Shown here in pieces: positions 23,356-32,053 of a stretch of 64,000 bases of DNA. The stretch lies in NCBI RefSeq assembly GCF_003583935.1, contig NZ_QYRN01000006.1, forward strand, positions 248,001 to 312,000. Reading direction: 5' to 3'. The notes under the pieces are model-generated. The model had not been told where the DNA came from. It ran no database searches and saw nothing but the letters and a program-made list of their open reading frames with translations. Numbering within the stretch: the stretch's first letter is position 1; every line of letters begins with the position of its first letter. This DNA is from Aureimonas flava. GTDB taxonomy: Bacteria; Pseudomonadota; Alphaproteobacteria; Rhizobiales; Rhizobiaceae. The position numbers were made by a program, and so were the translations under genes.

Positions 23356-23720
23356 CGCCGGTCGCGCGCGTCGGGCTGGCGCTGGACCCGGCAACGAACG
23401 ACCTCTTCCTGACGGCTTCCGGCGACCTCGCACTAGCGACCGACGCCCAGGCCGTCAGCCAGCACGCCAAGCAGCGGCTCATGACCTTCCAGGGGGAATG
23501 GTTCCTCGACACGACGGCGGGCGTGCCCTGGATCGAAGAGATCCTTGGTAAGAGGCCAGCCCTGACCTTGGCCGAGGGCGTCATCAAGGCCGAGATCCTT
23601 GATACCGACGGCGTGACGGCGATCAACGAGTTCGCCATCCGCTTCCGTGCCGGCGATCGGCGCCTGGACGTGCCCAAGGCGAACATCTCGACCGAATACG
23701 ATGAGGACCAGCCGCTATGA
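23352..23720 (+). CDS. Baseplate wedge protein (gp25 / Mu gp46-like)
   Basis: 122 residues, GTG start in a GTGA overlap. ASGDLALATDAQAVSQHAKQ, FQGEWFLDTTAGVPWIEEIL and GDRRLDVPKANI are typical of the gp25-lysozyme-like wedge family. It forms the wedge core with the next gene product. Confidence 0.87.
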   Translation: MTPVARVGLALDPATNDLFLTASGDLALATDAQAVSQHAKQRLMTFQGEWFLDTTAGVPWIEEILGKRPALTLAEGVIKAEILDTDGVTAINEFAIRFRAGDRRLDVPKANISTEYDEDQPL

Positions 23721-24619
23721 ACTTCGGGGTTCAGCCGACGGGCTTCGTCCGCAAGAACACTGCGCAGATCCTCGACGAGGTCGAGCAGCAGCTGGTGACC
23801 GAGTTCGGGCCCGGCGTCATCCAGACCCCGCAGTCGCCGCTTGGGCAGATCAACGGCCTGTTCGCTGACCTCGTTTCGGAGCTGTGGGAGCTCGGCGAGG
23901 ACATCTACCAGTCCTACGACCCCGATCAGGCGGAAGGCACGCGGCTGGACATCCTCGGCCGCTTGCGGCTGGTCGCGAGGCCCGGTGGACTGCCGGATGC
24001 CCGCTTCCGCAGCGCCATCACCAACGAGGGCACCGCACGGATCACCCTGGCCGATCTCGTGACCGCCGTGCGCGCGGTCGATGGTGTGACCTGGGGCGTC
24101 GCCTTCGTCAACGAGACGGGCGCCCAGGACGACAACGGCATGCCGCCGAACAGCATCGCGGTCGCGGCGTTGGGCGGGACGGACGAGCGCATTGCGGACG
24201 CCATCAACCGCTTCATTCCGCCGGGCATCTCCAGCTACGGCAATGTCCGGGTGCCGGTGGAAGAGGACGGCTACTGCCGGACGATCAAGATGATCCGCCC
24301 GGTCGAGACCGATGTCGAGCTCGTGGTGCGCGTGATCCGCGGCCAGACGCGCAAGGGGTGCCCGTCACCCGCGCCGATGGCGATCGGCCAACTGCTCTAC
24401 GACCACCTGACGGCCTCCGAGACCCGCCCTTGGAACGGCGAGAACATCACGCCGTACACAATCCGATCCTTCCTCGAGGCGAACTTCGACGGCGTCATCT
24501 ACGACAGCTTCCAGGCCCGGAAGGCTGAGTTCGACGAGGCCTTCGACAACGTGGTGCCGATCGACTTCTTCGAGATCGCGAACGTGACCTCAATCGGCAT
24601 CCAGGTGATCAGCGAATGA
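23717..24619 (+). CDS. Baseplate J-like protein (gp47 family)
   Basis: 300 residues, ATGA overlap. Family marks: GQINGLFADLVSELWELGED, GTRLDILGRLRLVARPGG with the usual YxxxQAEG-type element, and a late PIDFFEIANVTS. Baseplate J proteins form the wedge arms that carry tail fibres. Confidence 0.88.
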   Translation: MNFGVQPTGFVRKNTAQILDEVEQQLVTEFGPGVIQTPQSPLGQINGLFADLVSELWELGEDIYQSYDPDQAEGTRLDILGRLRLVARPGGLPDARFRSAITNEGTARITLADLVTAVRAVDGVTWGVAFVNETGAQDDNGMPPNSIAVAALGGTDERIADAINRFIPPGISSYGNVRVPVEEDGYCRTIKMIRPVETDVELVVRVIRGQTRKGCPSPAPMAIGQLLYDHLTASETRPWNGENITPYTIRSFLEANFDGVIYDSFQARKAEFDEAFDNVVPIDFFEIANVTSIGIQVISE

Positions 24620-25416
24620 CCTGCGTCGACGACTTCGAGTCCGTCAATCCGAGGCTGGACCGGATCCTCACGCAGTACCGGGAAAGCCCGAAGCTCATTC
24701 ACCTGATCCGCACGCAACTGCGGCAGGTGGAGATGGTGGCGCAGGCCATCTGCGACCTGCCGAGCTTCTTCGACATCGACACGGCCGTGGGCGACCAGCT
24801 GACCTTGCTCGGCAAGCGCCTCGGCTTCCCTCGCGAGCACTGCGTTTGCGTCACGCAGCCGGTGTTCGGTTTCTCCTGCGGGGACGATGACGGGCTGCAG
24901 ATCCTCGGCTTCTGCGAGGGCGCCTCCTGGCTCGACTGCGGCGTGCTCGGTGTCTCCTACGTGACGATCACCGACGACGAGCTCTACCGGAAGTTCCTGC
25001 GGTCGCGGATTTACCAGACGCAGGCCTATTTCGACACGGACAGCCTGAAGACCGTGGTCCGCATGTTCTGGGGCGACCAAGCCATGATCCTCGATCGCAA
25101 CCGGGGCAGGGTGGTGGTGGCGCCGGGGCGAGACCTGACCGCTGCCGAGAAGGCCGTACTGCAGCTCTACCCGCGCGTGTTGCCGGTGCCGCTCGGCATA
25201 GGGATTCGCTTCCACCTCTACTCGGTCACGGCCGTGTTCGGGTTCGGCACCGGCTGGCGAGGCTTCTGCCAGGGCGACGTGACGCCGGGCGATCCGATCC
25301 TCACCGAAGACGACAGCCCGATCCTGACCGAACGTGACCGCCCCCTTCTGACGGACGCCGTCGACACGAACCCCGTGTGGATGTGCGCCCTCGACGTCAA
25401 ACCTTACGATTGCTGA
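24616..25416 (+). CDS. DUF2612 baseplate-to-fibre adaptor
   Basis: 266 residues. FFDIDTAVGDQLTLLGKRLG is the signature of DUF2612, with ELYRKFLRSRIYQT and a C-terminal beta region. An unusually Cys-rich central part (HCVCV, FSCGDDD, FCEGASWLDCG) holds six cysteines. DUF2612 proteins connect the wedge to the fibre. The gene overlaps gp47 by 4 bases. Confidence 0.85.
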   Translation: MTCVDDFESVNPRLDRILTQYRESPKLIHLIRTQLRQVEMVAQAICDLPSFFDIDTAVGDQLTLLGKRLGFPREHCVCVTQPVFGFSCGDDDGLQILGFCEGASWLDCGVLGVSYVTITDDELYRKFLRSRIYQTQAYFDTDSLKTVVRMFWGDQAMILDRNRGRVVVAPGRDLTAAEKAVLQLYPRVLPVPLGIGIRFHLYSVTAVFGFGTGWRGFCQGDVTPGDPILTEDDSPILTERDRPLLTDAVDTNPVWMCALDVKPYDC

Positions 25417-25426
25417 GAGGCGCCAG

Positions 25427-26389
25427 ATGGCAAACTTTGACCCGCCGTTCGCGACAGAGGCCGTGAAGCGGTTCCCGACCAGCGACGAGCGCCAGGACGG
25501 TTTCGACTGCGGCCCCGCCGATCGCGAGCTTTTCGACGGCCTCTTTCACCGCATCGAGGCCGAGATCGGCGAGGTCATCAAGTATGCGGGCATCGAGCAG
25601 ACCGACACTGACCTGACGCAGCTGCGCAAAGCGATCCAGGCGATCATCTCAACGGCGCTGCCTTCGGACGATGGCGAAGAGATCGACCCGACGCAATTTG
25701 TACTGATGGCGCAGGCCCGCGCGCGCCTGCCGATCTTCCCCGAGATCAATACCTCGGACGGCCGCATCACGATCGTGGCGGCCGGGACGGGTACGGTGCG
25801 CCTGCCGGGAGGCGTGACGTTCACTCACCGCGGCATCTATCCGATCTCGACCACGCAGCAGGATTTCCCGACCGCGCCGAGCAAGGTCTACCACCTGCGC
25901 TGGACGCCGGGCGAAAACTTCCAGCTGCGCGATCTTTCGGACACGACGGTCTACAACCCCGGCAGCCTGCCCGAGACGTCCCCAGCGTTCGATAGCAAGT
26001 ACGACGACATGCTGATCGCGCGTGTGATCACCAACTCATCGAACATCGCGACGATCACGCCGTTGGCGAACAAGAACGTGCTCGCGGGCGAGTTCTTCAA
26101 CGAGTTTACGTTCCCTCAGCTTCGGCCCGGCGCCGTGTCGGATCCGATCCTGGCTTCGGCGATCGACATCAACTGGGCGCGCACGCCGATGGTCTCCTTC
26201 GGCCAGATGGGAGCGAACGGCACAATCTCGCTCGCTGGCAACGTCGACTTCGGCGTGACGGGCAACATTAACAACTTCAAGCGAAGCGAAACCAGCCGCT
26301 ACAACACGAAGACCGCGCTCCAGGCCTACAATCCGGGATCGCAGAACGCGACAATTTCCGCGCAGTATCAGATCGTGGCGAGGGCATAA
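25427..26389 (+). CDS. Tail fibre protein
   Basis: 320 residues. The N-terminal 70 residues are helical (ELFDGLFHRIEAEIGEVI), as in fibre attachment domains, followed by a beta-rich body (RITIVAAGTGTVRLPGG, HRGIYPISTT) and a C-terminal domain similar to other phage fibre tips (NINNFKRSETSRYNTKTALQ). The baseplate end binds the DUF2612 protein. Confidence 0.75.
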   Translation: MANFDPPFATEAVKRFPTSDERQDGFDCGPADRELFDGLFHRIEAEIGEVIKYAGIEQTDTDLTQLRKAIQAIISTALPSDDGEEIDPTQFVLMAQARARLPIFPEINTSDGRITIVAAGTGTVRLPGGVTFTHRGIYPISTTQQDFPTAPSKVYHLRWTPGENFQLRDLSDTTVYNPGSLPETSPAFDSKYDDMLIARVITNSSNIATITPLANKNVLAGEFFNEFTFPQLRPGAVSDPILASAIDINWARTPMVSFGQMGANGTISLAGNVDFGVTGNINNFKRSETSRYNTKTALQAYNPGSQNATISAQYQIVARA

Positions 26390-26392
26390 GCG

Positions 26393-26713
26393 ATGTCCAA
26401 CGTCACGATCGGCACACGCATCAGCGAACTGCCGGCGACGAGCTATCCGTCGCTCCAGCACCTCATCCCCGCGTCGAAGGACGGCGAGACGGTCAAGCTC
26501 ACCATCGAGCAGATCAAGAGCATCCTCGCGCTGGTGGCGGAGGACGTCGCGTTCCGGACCGGCACCGTGGAATCGGCCCTGGCCGCTCTCGTTGATGCGC
26601 CGGCGCCGGAGGACTTCACCCAGCAGATCGCCGACCTCTCCGCCGCGTTCGCCGCGCTCCCTGCCGCCGTCTCTGCTTCGGTCTACGAGACCCAGCGCTT
26701 CTACGGGATCTGA
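26393..26713 (+). CDS. Small fibre-region protein (106 aa)
   Basis: Opens TIGTRISELPATSYPSLQHL, a motif seen at the N-terminus of several fibre and tail proteins, then two helical stretches (VKLTIEQIKSILALVAED, FTQQIADLSAAFAALP). Three-base spacing to both neighbours. Possibly a fibre hinge or trimer-forming linker. Function not established. Confidence 0.65.
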   Translation: MSNVTIGTRISELPATSYPSLQHLIPASKDGETVKLTIEQIKSILALVAEDVAFRTGTVESALAALVDAPAPEDFTQQIADLSAAFAALPAAVSASVYETQRFYGI

Positions 26714-26716
26714 CCC

Positions 26717-27028
26717 ATGGCCGTTCGCCCTGTCATCATCACGAACAAGCCCACCACGACGCTCTCAGACGCCACGACTGTTCCGACCGGCAAGGAATGG
26801 ATCGCCCGAACCTTCCGCGCCTGCAACAAGTCGCTCAATGATAGCACGGCTACAGTCACGATTGCCGACAGCTACGTCGCCTTCAACGCGACCGTGGGGG
26901 TGGGGAAGGCCGTGAACGTGTTCGGACCCGACAGCGCCATCCTGCCAGCCGGCACGCTCATTCGCACCCGCGCGGGCGCCAACGACACGATCGACATCAC
27001 CATGTTCTTTGATGAGCGGGACGTCTGA
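26717..27028 (+). CDS. Small beta-rich fibre-region protein (103 aa)
   Basis: Beta-strand rich with many Thr (TTTLSDATTVPTGKEW, LNDSTATVTIADSY, ILPAGTLIRT). It resembles small tail-tip or cement proteins and shares style with the gene at 29217, but no named family is recognised. Its stop overlaps the next start. Confidence 0.65.
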   Translation: MAVRPVIITNKPTTTLSDATTVPTGKEWIARTFRACNKSLNDSTATVTIADSYVAFNATVGVGKAVNVFGPDSAILPAGTLIRTRAGANDTIDITMFFDERDV

Positions 27029-27684
27029 TGCAGGGCCATGTAGCACAGAGCGTCGGCGGCGCGCTGCCGAGCGGGCTTCAGGCGGCCATCGGCGTCTCCC
27101 TGCGTCCAACGGAGCATTATCGCTACGAGCAAGGCTCACACACGTGGACCGCCCCGCGTGACGGGTTCGTGGATCTCACGGCAATTGGGCCGGGGGCTAG
27201 TGGTGTATCAACTGGCTCTTCAACAAACGGTCAAGGTGGTGGGTCGGGGGCAACAGGTCGAAGCACGAATATTACAATCTCGGCGGGACAACAAATTCAA
27301 GTTGCTGTTGGTGCACCCGGCGCGAGCACTAGTCCGAGCTCGAATCGCCCCGGTCTTCCCGGTGGGGACGTAACATTCACGTTGCCTAGTGGTGCGGTTC
27401 TTCGTGCACAGGGTGGGGTCATTGCGTCAAACGCAACCCCTGCCGCTGCCACCGGTTTTCAAGAGAATCGATCCGGTGTTGCTGCTGAAACTGGAAACCG
27501 TATTGGCGGGTCGTCTCCAGGCGTCGGGGTATCCGGCTCGCAGATTGAATTTGCAGCGAATAGGGCCGTTGCGACCCAACCCGTTACCCCCGGGAACGGT
27601 GGCAACGGAAGCTTGACGAATACTGGCGGCGGAGCTGAAGGCGGCGAAGGCCTCGCACTAATCGATTTTGTGAGCTTCCTATGA
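27028..27684 (+). CDS. Glycine-rich tail-tip adhesin, likely receptor binding
   Basis: 218 residues. After YRYEQGSHTWTAPRDGFVDL the chain is dominated by Gly/Ser/Asn (GGGSGATGRS, GNGGNGSLTNTGGGAEGG), as in T4 gp38-like adhesins and glycine-rich tip domains. From about 27190 codon use shifts to A/T-ending codons (many ACA, TCA, GGT, CAA), unlike the flanking genes. That mosaic pattern points to recent acquisition of a host-range determinant. Confidence 0.7.
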   Translation: MQGHVAQSVGGALPSGLQAAIGVSLRPTEHYRYEQGSHTWTAPRDGFVDLTAIGPGASGVSTGSSTNGQGGGSGATGRSTNITISAGQQIQVAVGAPGASTSPSSNRPGLPGGDVTFTLPSGAVLRAQGGVIASNATPAAATGFQENRSGVAAETGNRIGGSSPGVGVSGSQIEFAANRAVATQPVTPGNGGNGSLTNTGGGAEGGEGLALIDFVSFL

Positions 27685-28301
27685 CCGATCTATACCGCCG
27701 GAATCGCGGCGCCCCTGCGGCTCTTCCGCCCGTTGCCTACGACCTCGACAACAACGCCTATACCGCGCCCTACGGGACGGCGGATTTAGCCATGCTCGGG
27801 TTCGTCAAGGCGCCGAAGAAGCCGGATGACACCGACACGCAGACGGCCGCTTGGGATGCGAGTGCCGAGAAGTGGGTCATGGTCGACCGGCCGCCCGTCC
27901 TAGAGCCATCGCCACCGACTGCCGACGAAGTCGAGGCGGAAAAGGTGCGCCGCATCGAGATCGGTTTCCCATTCATGGGCAAGACGATTCAAAGCCGGCA
28001 GGAAGACCGCGAGAACATCGCCGGGGCCAAGTCGGCCGCACAGGACGCCAAGCTTCTCGGTGCTGAGCCCGGCGAACTCAGTTGGCAGAAGCGGCTAGAT
28101 ACGGACAAGGGCGCGGAAATCTTCGCCTGGATCACGGCCGACAACTCCCTGCTGCAGCTTGACGCCGACGCGATGATCGCCATGGGCTACGCCGCCATGC
28201 TGCACAAGCAGCGGCTGATCTTCGTGGCGAAGGGGATCAAGGATCGCGTAGCTGCAGGCGAGAGGATCGCCGACGTCACGGCCGACGCGCTTTGGGAGTA
28301 A
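27681..28301 (+). CDS. DUF4376 fibre-associated protein
   Basis: 206 residues, overlapping the adhesin by 4 bases. The C-terminal 110 residues are the DUF4376 helical domain (FPFMGKTIQSRQEDRENIAG, FAWITADNSLLQLDADAM, GYAAMLHKQRLIFVAKGIKD). DUF4376 is found in fibre proteins and fibre-assembly factors, so this may chaperone or cap the adhesin. Confidence 0.8.
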   Translation: MTDLYRRNRGAPAALPPVAYDLDNNAYTAPYGTADLAMLGFVKAPKKPDDTDTQTAAWDASAEKWVMVDRPPVLEPSPPTADEVEAEKVRRIEIGFPFMGKTIQSRQEDRENIAGAKSAAQDAKLLGAEPGELSWQKRLDTDKGAEIFAWITADNSLLQLDADAMIAMGYAAMLHKQRLIFVAKGIKDRVAAGERIADVTADALWE

Positions 28302-28304
28302 GTC

Positions 28305-28796
28305 ATGACGGGCGAGCGATATAAGCGCATAGCGCAGCCCGGAGACTGCAAGCCCGGCCTACAAGCGGGCGACCATGACGGCTGGCTGCTCTTGGACGGA
28401 CGAACGATCCGGCGGGCGGCCTATCCGTATTTCTTCACCAAGCTGAAGCTGCCAGGAGACGAGGCGGTGTTGCCGGACGTGCGCGATCGGCTCCTGATGG
28501 GAGCTGGCGGCAGGTTGAATGTCGGGGAGAAAGGCGGATCGTCCACCCTGACGCTGACGGCCGATCATCTGCCGGCGCATCGCCATGCGACCGAGAAGGT
28601 TACGGCGTCCGCCACACAGCCACAGAAGGCCCTCCTGACAGGTATCGGCGTCGGAGACGTGACGAAGCCGCCAACCGTCTCGATCGCTGCTGGCGGAGCA
28701 GAGACGGGCGAGGTCGGCGGCGGCATACCGATCGACCTTCCAACGCCGCCGCATTTGGCGCTCGCCTGGTTCGTATTCACCGGGCAGAGCGGTTAG
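28305..28796 (+). CDS. Tail collar-domain protein
   Basis: 163 residues. DGWLLLDGRTIRRAAYPYFF, VLPDVRDRLLMGAGGRLNVG and LTADHLPAHRH are hallmarks of the phage tail collar family (also called microcystin-dependent protein-like). The end PTPPHLALAWFVFTG is also typical. It forms a fibre tip knob. Confidence 0.85.
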   Translation: MTGERYKRIAQPGDCKPGLQAGDHDGWLLLDGRTIRRAAYPYFFTKLKLPGDEAVLPDVRDRLLMGAGGRLNVGEKGGSSTLTLTADHLPAHRHATEKVTASATQPQKALLTGIGVGDVTKPPTVSIAAGGAETGEVGGGIPIDLPTPPHLALAWFVFTGQSG

Positions 28797-29147
28797 GTGA
28801 GCGCCTACACCGACGCCCCGATCGTCTTCGAGCGGCTGGACGGCATCTTCTACCGCCAGCACGGGCGCACGAGCTGGGAACTCGGGCACAAGGGCTCCGG
28901 CCATTGGGAGCATGTCGAGGACGGGACGGTCTTCGACGTCTCGATCCCGTGGTCGCTGCGATGGGCCTTCTCGCCGCGCGATCCACGATACCTGAAGGCG
29001 GCCGCGCTCCATGACGAGCTGCTGCGCCGGGGCTTCGACCGCGTCACGGCGGCCGGAGCCTTCAACGAGGCGCTGAAGGCTGACGGCGTGTCCGCCGCGC
29101 GCCGACTGGCGATGGTCTCTGCCGTCGCGTTCTACCGCTGGTCCTGA
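28797..29147 (+). CDS. DUF1353 protein
   Basis: 116 residues from GTG directly after the collar gene stop. RWAFSPRDPRYLKAAALHDEL and AAGAFNEALKADGVSAARRL match DUF1353, a small domain often found near phage tail and lysis genes, distantly like M15-type peptidases. The catalytic set is not clear, so function is unknown. Confidence 0.75.
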   Translation: MSAYTDAPIVFERLDGIFYRQHGRTSWELGHKGSGHWEHVEDGTVFDVSIPWSLRWAFSPRDPRYLKAAALHDELLRRGFDRVTAAGAFNEALKADGVSAARRLAMVSAVAFYRWS

Positions 29148-29179
29148 CGGGCCGAACCCACAATCCGATCCACTGCCAG

Positions 29180-29201
29180 GGCGCCCGCGAGGCGCCTTTC
29201 T
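29180..29201 (+). terminator. Short terminator after the DUF1353 gene
   Basis: GGCGCC (29180-29185) and GGCGCC (29191-29196), self-complementary, form a 6-bp stem with loop CGCGA, followed by TTTCT. Short stem, so moderate strength. Confidence 0.55.
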
Positions 29202-29216
29202 AATAGGAGCATCTCC

Positions 29217-29534
29217 ATGGCCCTCTCTGGTCTCCATGTCGCCTTCGGCTACGCCGGGTTTGCCGGCCCTCTGAGCGCTCGCGCCGCGGCGCTCGCTCGC
29301 AAGCCTGTGTCCTCGCAGACCCTCGCGTCGGCGGGCACCAGCACCATCGTCGCTCCGCCTGTCGAGGTCTCGTCCGGTTCGGCGATCGTCAGCCTGCGTT
29401 GCTCACAGGACGCGTGGATCGCTGTTGGATCCGCACCGGATGCGACCAACGGGCCGCGTCGTTTCTTGGCCGCGAACACCGATCTCGATCTCCTGTGTTC
29501 GGAGAATGACCGGGTCGCCTGGATCGCCGCCTAA
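29217..29534 (+). CDS. Small virion-region protein (105 aa)
   Basis: A beta-rich C-terminal half (STIVAPPVEVSSGSAIVSL, AWIAVGSAPDATNGPRRFL) resembles the small proteins placed beside tailspikes in other alphaproteobacterial phages. A TAGGAG ribosome site precedes the ATG. No named family. Confidence 0.65.
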   Translation: MALSGLHVAFGYAGFAGPLSARAAALARKPVSSQTLASAGTSTIVAPPVEVSSGSAIVSLRCSQDAWIAVGSAPDATNGPRRFLAANTDLDLLCSENDRVAWIAA

Positions 29535-29570
29535 CTCGCCTCCGAAGCCATCCCGATATCGAGGACAGCT

Positions 29571-31667
29571 ATGCCCCTGAACCTCCCCAAGTCCATCCGC
29601 CCCGCCTTGGGGGGCATTCCAGCCTACATCGGCGCCGGTATCGTCGCGCCGGGCGGGGGTGGCATCCTCGGCCCCCTGACGGCATCCTTCACCGCTGGCG
29701 CGCCCGCGGGAACGCTGGTAGCTGCCATCACCGGCCTGGCGCAGAACGAGACCATCACCTCCATCACGCCGAACGACGGGAGGCTGGCGCTGGACGGCAC
29801 ACGCAGGAACCTGCTCGTTGGTCTGAGCGCCTCGGCCGCCGGTACGATCGCAGCCACGTTGACAACGAGCCTGGGGCGGGCTTTCGCGATCAATCTGACC
29901 GTCACCGGGGCCATTCCCGTCGTCCTCGGCCTCGTCACCAAGACCGCCGACGGCTCGGTGGGGCAGACCTACACCGGCCCGGCCTGGTCGTCGCCACAGT
30001 GGTATCGTGAGACGCTGGCGAGCCCGAAGACGCGCACCGCGATCGAGGGCGCGACCGCCCGGACCTACGTCGCCACCGCCGACGACGTCGGCTTCCGCCT
30101 CGTGATGGCCGGCACGGACGCCGGCACGGCGAAGGTCGCCGCGCCCTACGCCGTGGTGCTCGCGGCCCCGATCGTGCTGGAGAGCTTCGACAGCGTGGCG
30201 AGCCTCTCGGTGTCCACGGCGGGCAATCCGGCGCTCGCGGTGGATACGGCCGACAAGGTGCAGGGCACCGGATCGGTGGTGGCGACCGGCCAGGGCTCCG
30301 GCAACCGCCTGATGCGCACGCTCGGCGCCCTGACCGGGATCGCAGGCGTCGGCAACCTCGCCGGGCTCGGCACCCTTGCATGGCTGCGGGAGGAGCTGAA
30401 CCCCTACGCGTCCCTGGGCGGCGAGGGGTCGATCCGCGTGGACCAGACCACGGGCACGCCGGCTGTCGGTGGGCAGTTGAGCGGTGCGCAGTTTCTGAAC
30501 GCGCACAAGGGCAAGGTCTGGAACAGCGTCCGGCCGGACCAGCTCGCCTATCTCCAGGCGAAGGACCCGGCCGCCTCATGGAAGGTGTCATTCGACCGCT
30601 CGTCTTCCACGAGTGCGCCGCACGTCCAGCGCACACGCTATGACGCACTGATGGCGAAAGCGGGATGTCGCCCGACCCTGATCCTCGGCTTCGATGACGG
30701 CCTCAACATCGATGACGCCGTAGCCGAGATGGCAGCCCGCTCGATCGGCGCCACCCTCTACATCCCTTCGGAGGTCATCGACAATCGCTCGTCGTCCAGC
30801 ATCCTGACCTGGGATGCGGTGAAGGCCTACCAGGCGCAGGGCATGGACATCCAGGCGGACGGCACGCCGGGCGACAGCAGCATGGTGACCGGCAAGGCGA
30901 ACCCCGCCGAGACCATCGCGCTGCTGAAATCGGGCCGCACGCGCATCATGGAGATGGTGCCGGGGTCCGACCCTCGCCATTTCTGCTACCCCAACGGCCA
31001 CACGGACGCCTACGTGGCGAACAGCCCGAACTCGATCCCCGACCACCGCGTCTACAAGGGCGGCGCGGCGACGGGAACCAGCGGCTCGTCGGTGCTCACC
31101 GGGCTCACCGACACGGCCGGGCTGGCGGCGGGCATGGCGGTGTCGGGCTTCGGCGTGCCCGCCGGCACCCGGATCGCCTCCGTGGACAGCGCCACCCAGA
31201 TTACGCTGACCAACGCGCTGACGGCGGCGCTCACGACGCTCGCCGTCTGGGACGACAGCGGGCCGTTCTTCCTGGACAAGCTCCAGGACGCGATCCGGGC
31301 GGACGGGACGTTCCGCACCGGGCGCACCACCAACTTCGACACGTTCCACTCGCGCTTCGGCATCGCCGGGCGGGACTTCCTGATGCCTGCCTACTCGATG
31401 TCGAACGGGACAACCGGGAGCCTAACGCCGGAGCAGCTTGCGGACCAAGCCGTTGCCCGTCTCGACGCAGCGATTGCCCGCCGAGAGAACATCGAGTTCT
31501 ACCTCCACGCAGTCAAGGAGAACGGCCGCCAGACCCTCGACACGCCGCTCTCCACGTTCAAGACGTTCCTGGACGCCGTCGTGTCGCGGCGGGACGCTGG
31601 CTCGCTCGACGTCCTCACCAAGGCGCAGTGGTGGGCGCGCGACGGCGCCGCGAGCTGCCCGGTCTGA
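29571..31667 (+). CDS. Tailspike-like protein with a NodB-type polysaccharide deacetylase domain
   Basis: 698 residues. The N-terminal 200 hold Ig-like beta repeats. From about 365 a NodB-type fold appears: GFDDG (373-377, motif 1), FCYPNG (471-476, usual RxPY region) and YLHAVKENG (around H646). The motif-2 metal ligands, normally HxxxH, are replaced: the aligned segment reads DIQADGTPGD (426-435). An adhesin-like insertion (SSVLTGLTDTAGLAAGMAV) interrupts the fold near residue 510. It probably binds or modifies surface polysaccharide. Catalysis is doubtful as it stands. Confidence 0.75.
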   Translation: MPLNLPKSIRPALGGIPAYIGAGIVAPGGGGILGPLTASFTAGAPAGTLVAAITGLAQNETITSITPNDGRLALDGTRRNLLVGLSASAAGTIAATLTTSLGRAFAINLTVTGAIPVVLGLVTKTADGSVGQTYTGPAWSSPQWYRETLASPKTRTAIEGATARTYVATADDVGFRLVMAGTDAGTAKVAAPYAVVLAAPIVLESFDSVASLSVSTAGNPALAVDTADKVQGTGSVVATGQGSGNRLMRTLGALTGIAGVGNLAGLGTLAWLREELNPYASLGGEGSIRVDQTTGTPAVGGQLSGAQFLNAHKGKVWNSVRPDQLAYLQAKDPAASWKVSFDRSSSTSAPHVQRTRYDALMAKAGCRPTLILGFDDGLNIDDAVAEMAARSIGATLYIPSEVIDNRSSSSILTWDAVKAYQAQGMDIQADGTPGDSSMVTGKANPAETIALLKSGRTRIMEMVPGSDPRHFCYPNGHTDAYVANSPNSIPDHRVYKGGAATGTSGSSVLTGLTDTAGLAAGMAVSGFGVPAGTRIASVDSATQITLTNALTAALTTLAVWDDSGPFFLDKLQDAIRADGTFRTGRTTNFDTFHSRFGIAGRDFLMPAYSMSNGTTGSLTPEQLADQAVARLDAAIARRENIEFYLHAVKENGRQTLDTPLSTFKTFLDAVVSRRDAGSLDVLTKAQWWARDGAASCPV

Positions 31668-31739
31668 CGAAACGTAACGACAAAGTACAATCCGCAAACA
31701 CCTGCGTGATAAGGGTAAATCTGCGGCAATATGCGCCTT

Positions 31740-31768
31740 TCTCCGATTTTGAATCGACTTATCGGAGA
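31740..31768. promoter_or_regulatory. Inverted repeat in the promoter region of the 56-residue gene
   Basis: TCTCCGAT (31740-31747) and ATCGGAGA (31761-31768) are perfect inverted repeats with 13-bp spacing. A TACAAT -10-like box follows at 31775-31780. The local sequence is AT-rich compared with the flanks. It looks like an operator over a -35 region. Confidence 0.5.
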
Positions 31769-31811
31769 TACAGATACAATTCTGCGTTGTTGACGGCAGG
31801 CGGAGAAAAGT

Positions 31812-31982
31812 ATGTGTGGCGTACAAGTTCCAGATGCGAGCAAACGTATCATCCGCTCGATCATTCGTGCGCAACGGGAAGCCATGATGCTTGGGTTGGA
31901 GCCCGTTGTACTCAGTCTTGATATCGCGCTGCACTCGGCAGAGCGCGCAGCGGCAGGCAGGACGCCTGATCCCGACCGCTAA
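31812..31982 (+). CDS. Small hypothetical protein (56 aa) before the lysis module
   Basis: ATG preceded by GGAGAAAAGT. A helical, basic N-terminal half (SKRIIRSIIRAQREAMMLGL) and a short acidic-basic tail (RTPDPDR). It lies between its own promoter-like repeat and a strong terminator, so it is a self-contained single-gene unit. No family recognised. Confidence 0.65.
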   Translation: MCGVQVPDASKRIIRSIIRAQREAMMLGLEPVVLSLDIALHSAERAAAGRTPDPDR

Positions 31983-32004
31983 CACGGATCGCACCCTCAC
32001 ACAG

Positions 32005-32033
32005 AAGGCCGCCCACTGAGGCGGCCTTTTTCT
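32005..32033 (+). terminator. Rho-independent terminator before the endolysin
   Basis: AAGGCCGCC (32005-32013) and GGCGGCCTT (32020-32028) with loop CACTGA, followed by more T residues. A strong canonical terminator that closes the 56-residue gene. Confidence 0.88.
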
Positions 32034-32053
32034 TTGCCCGAAAGGATCATCCC

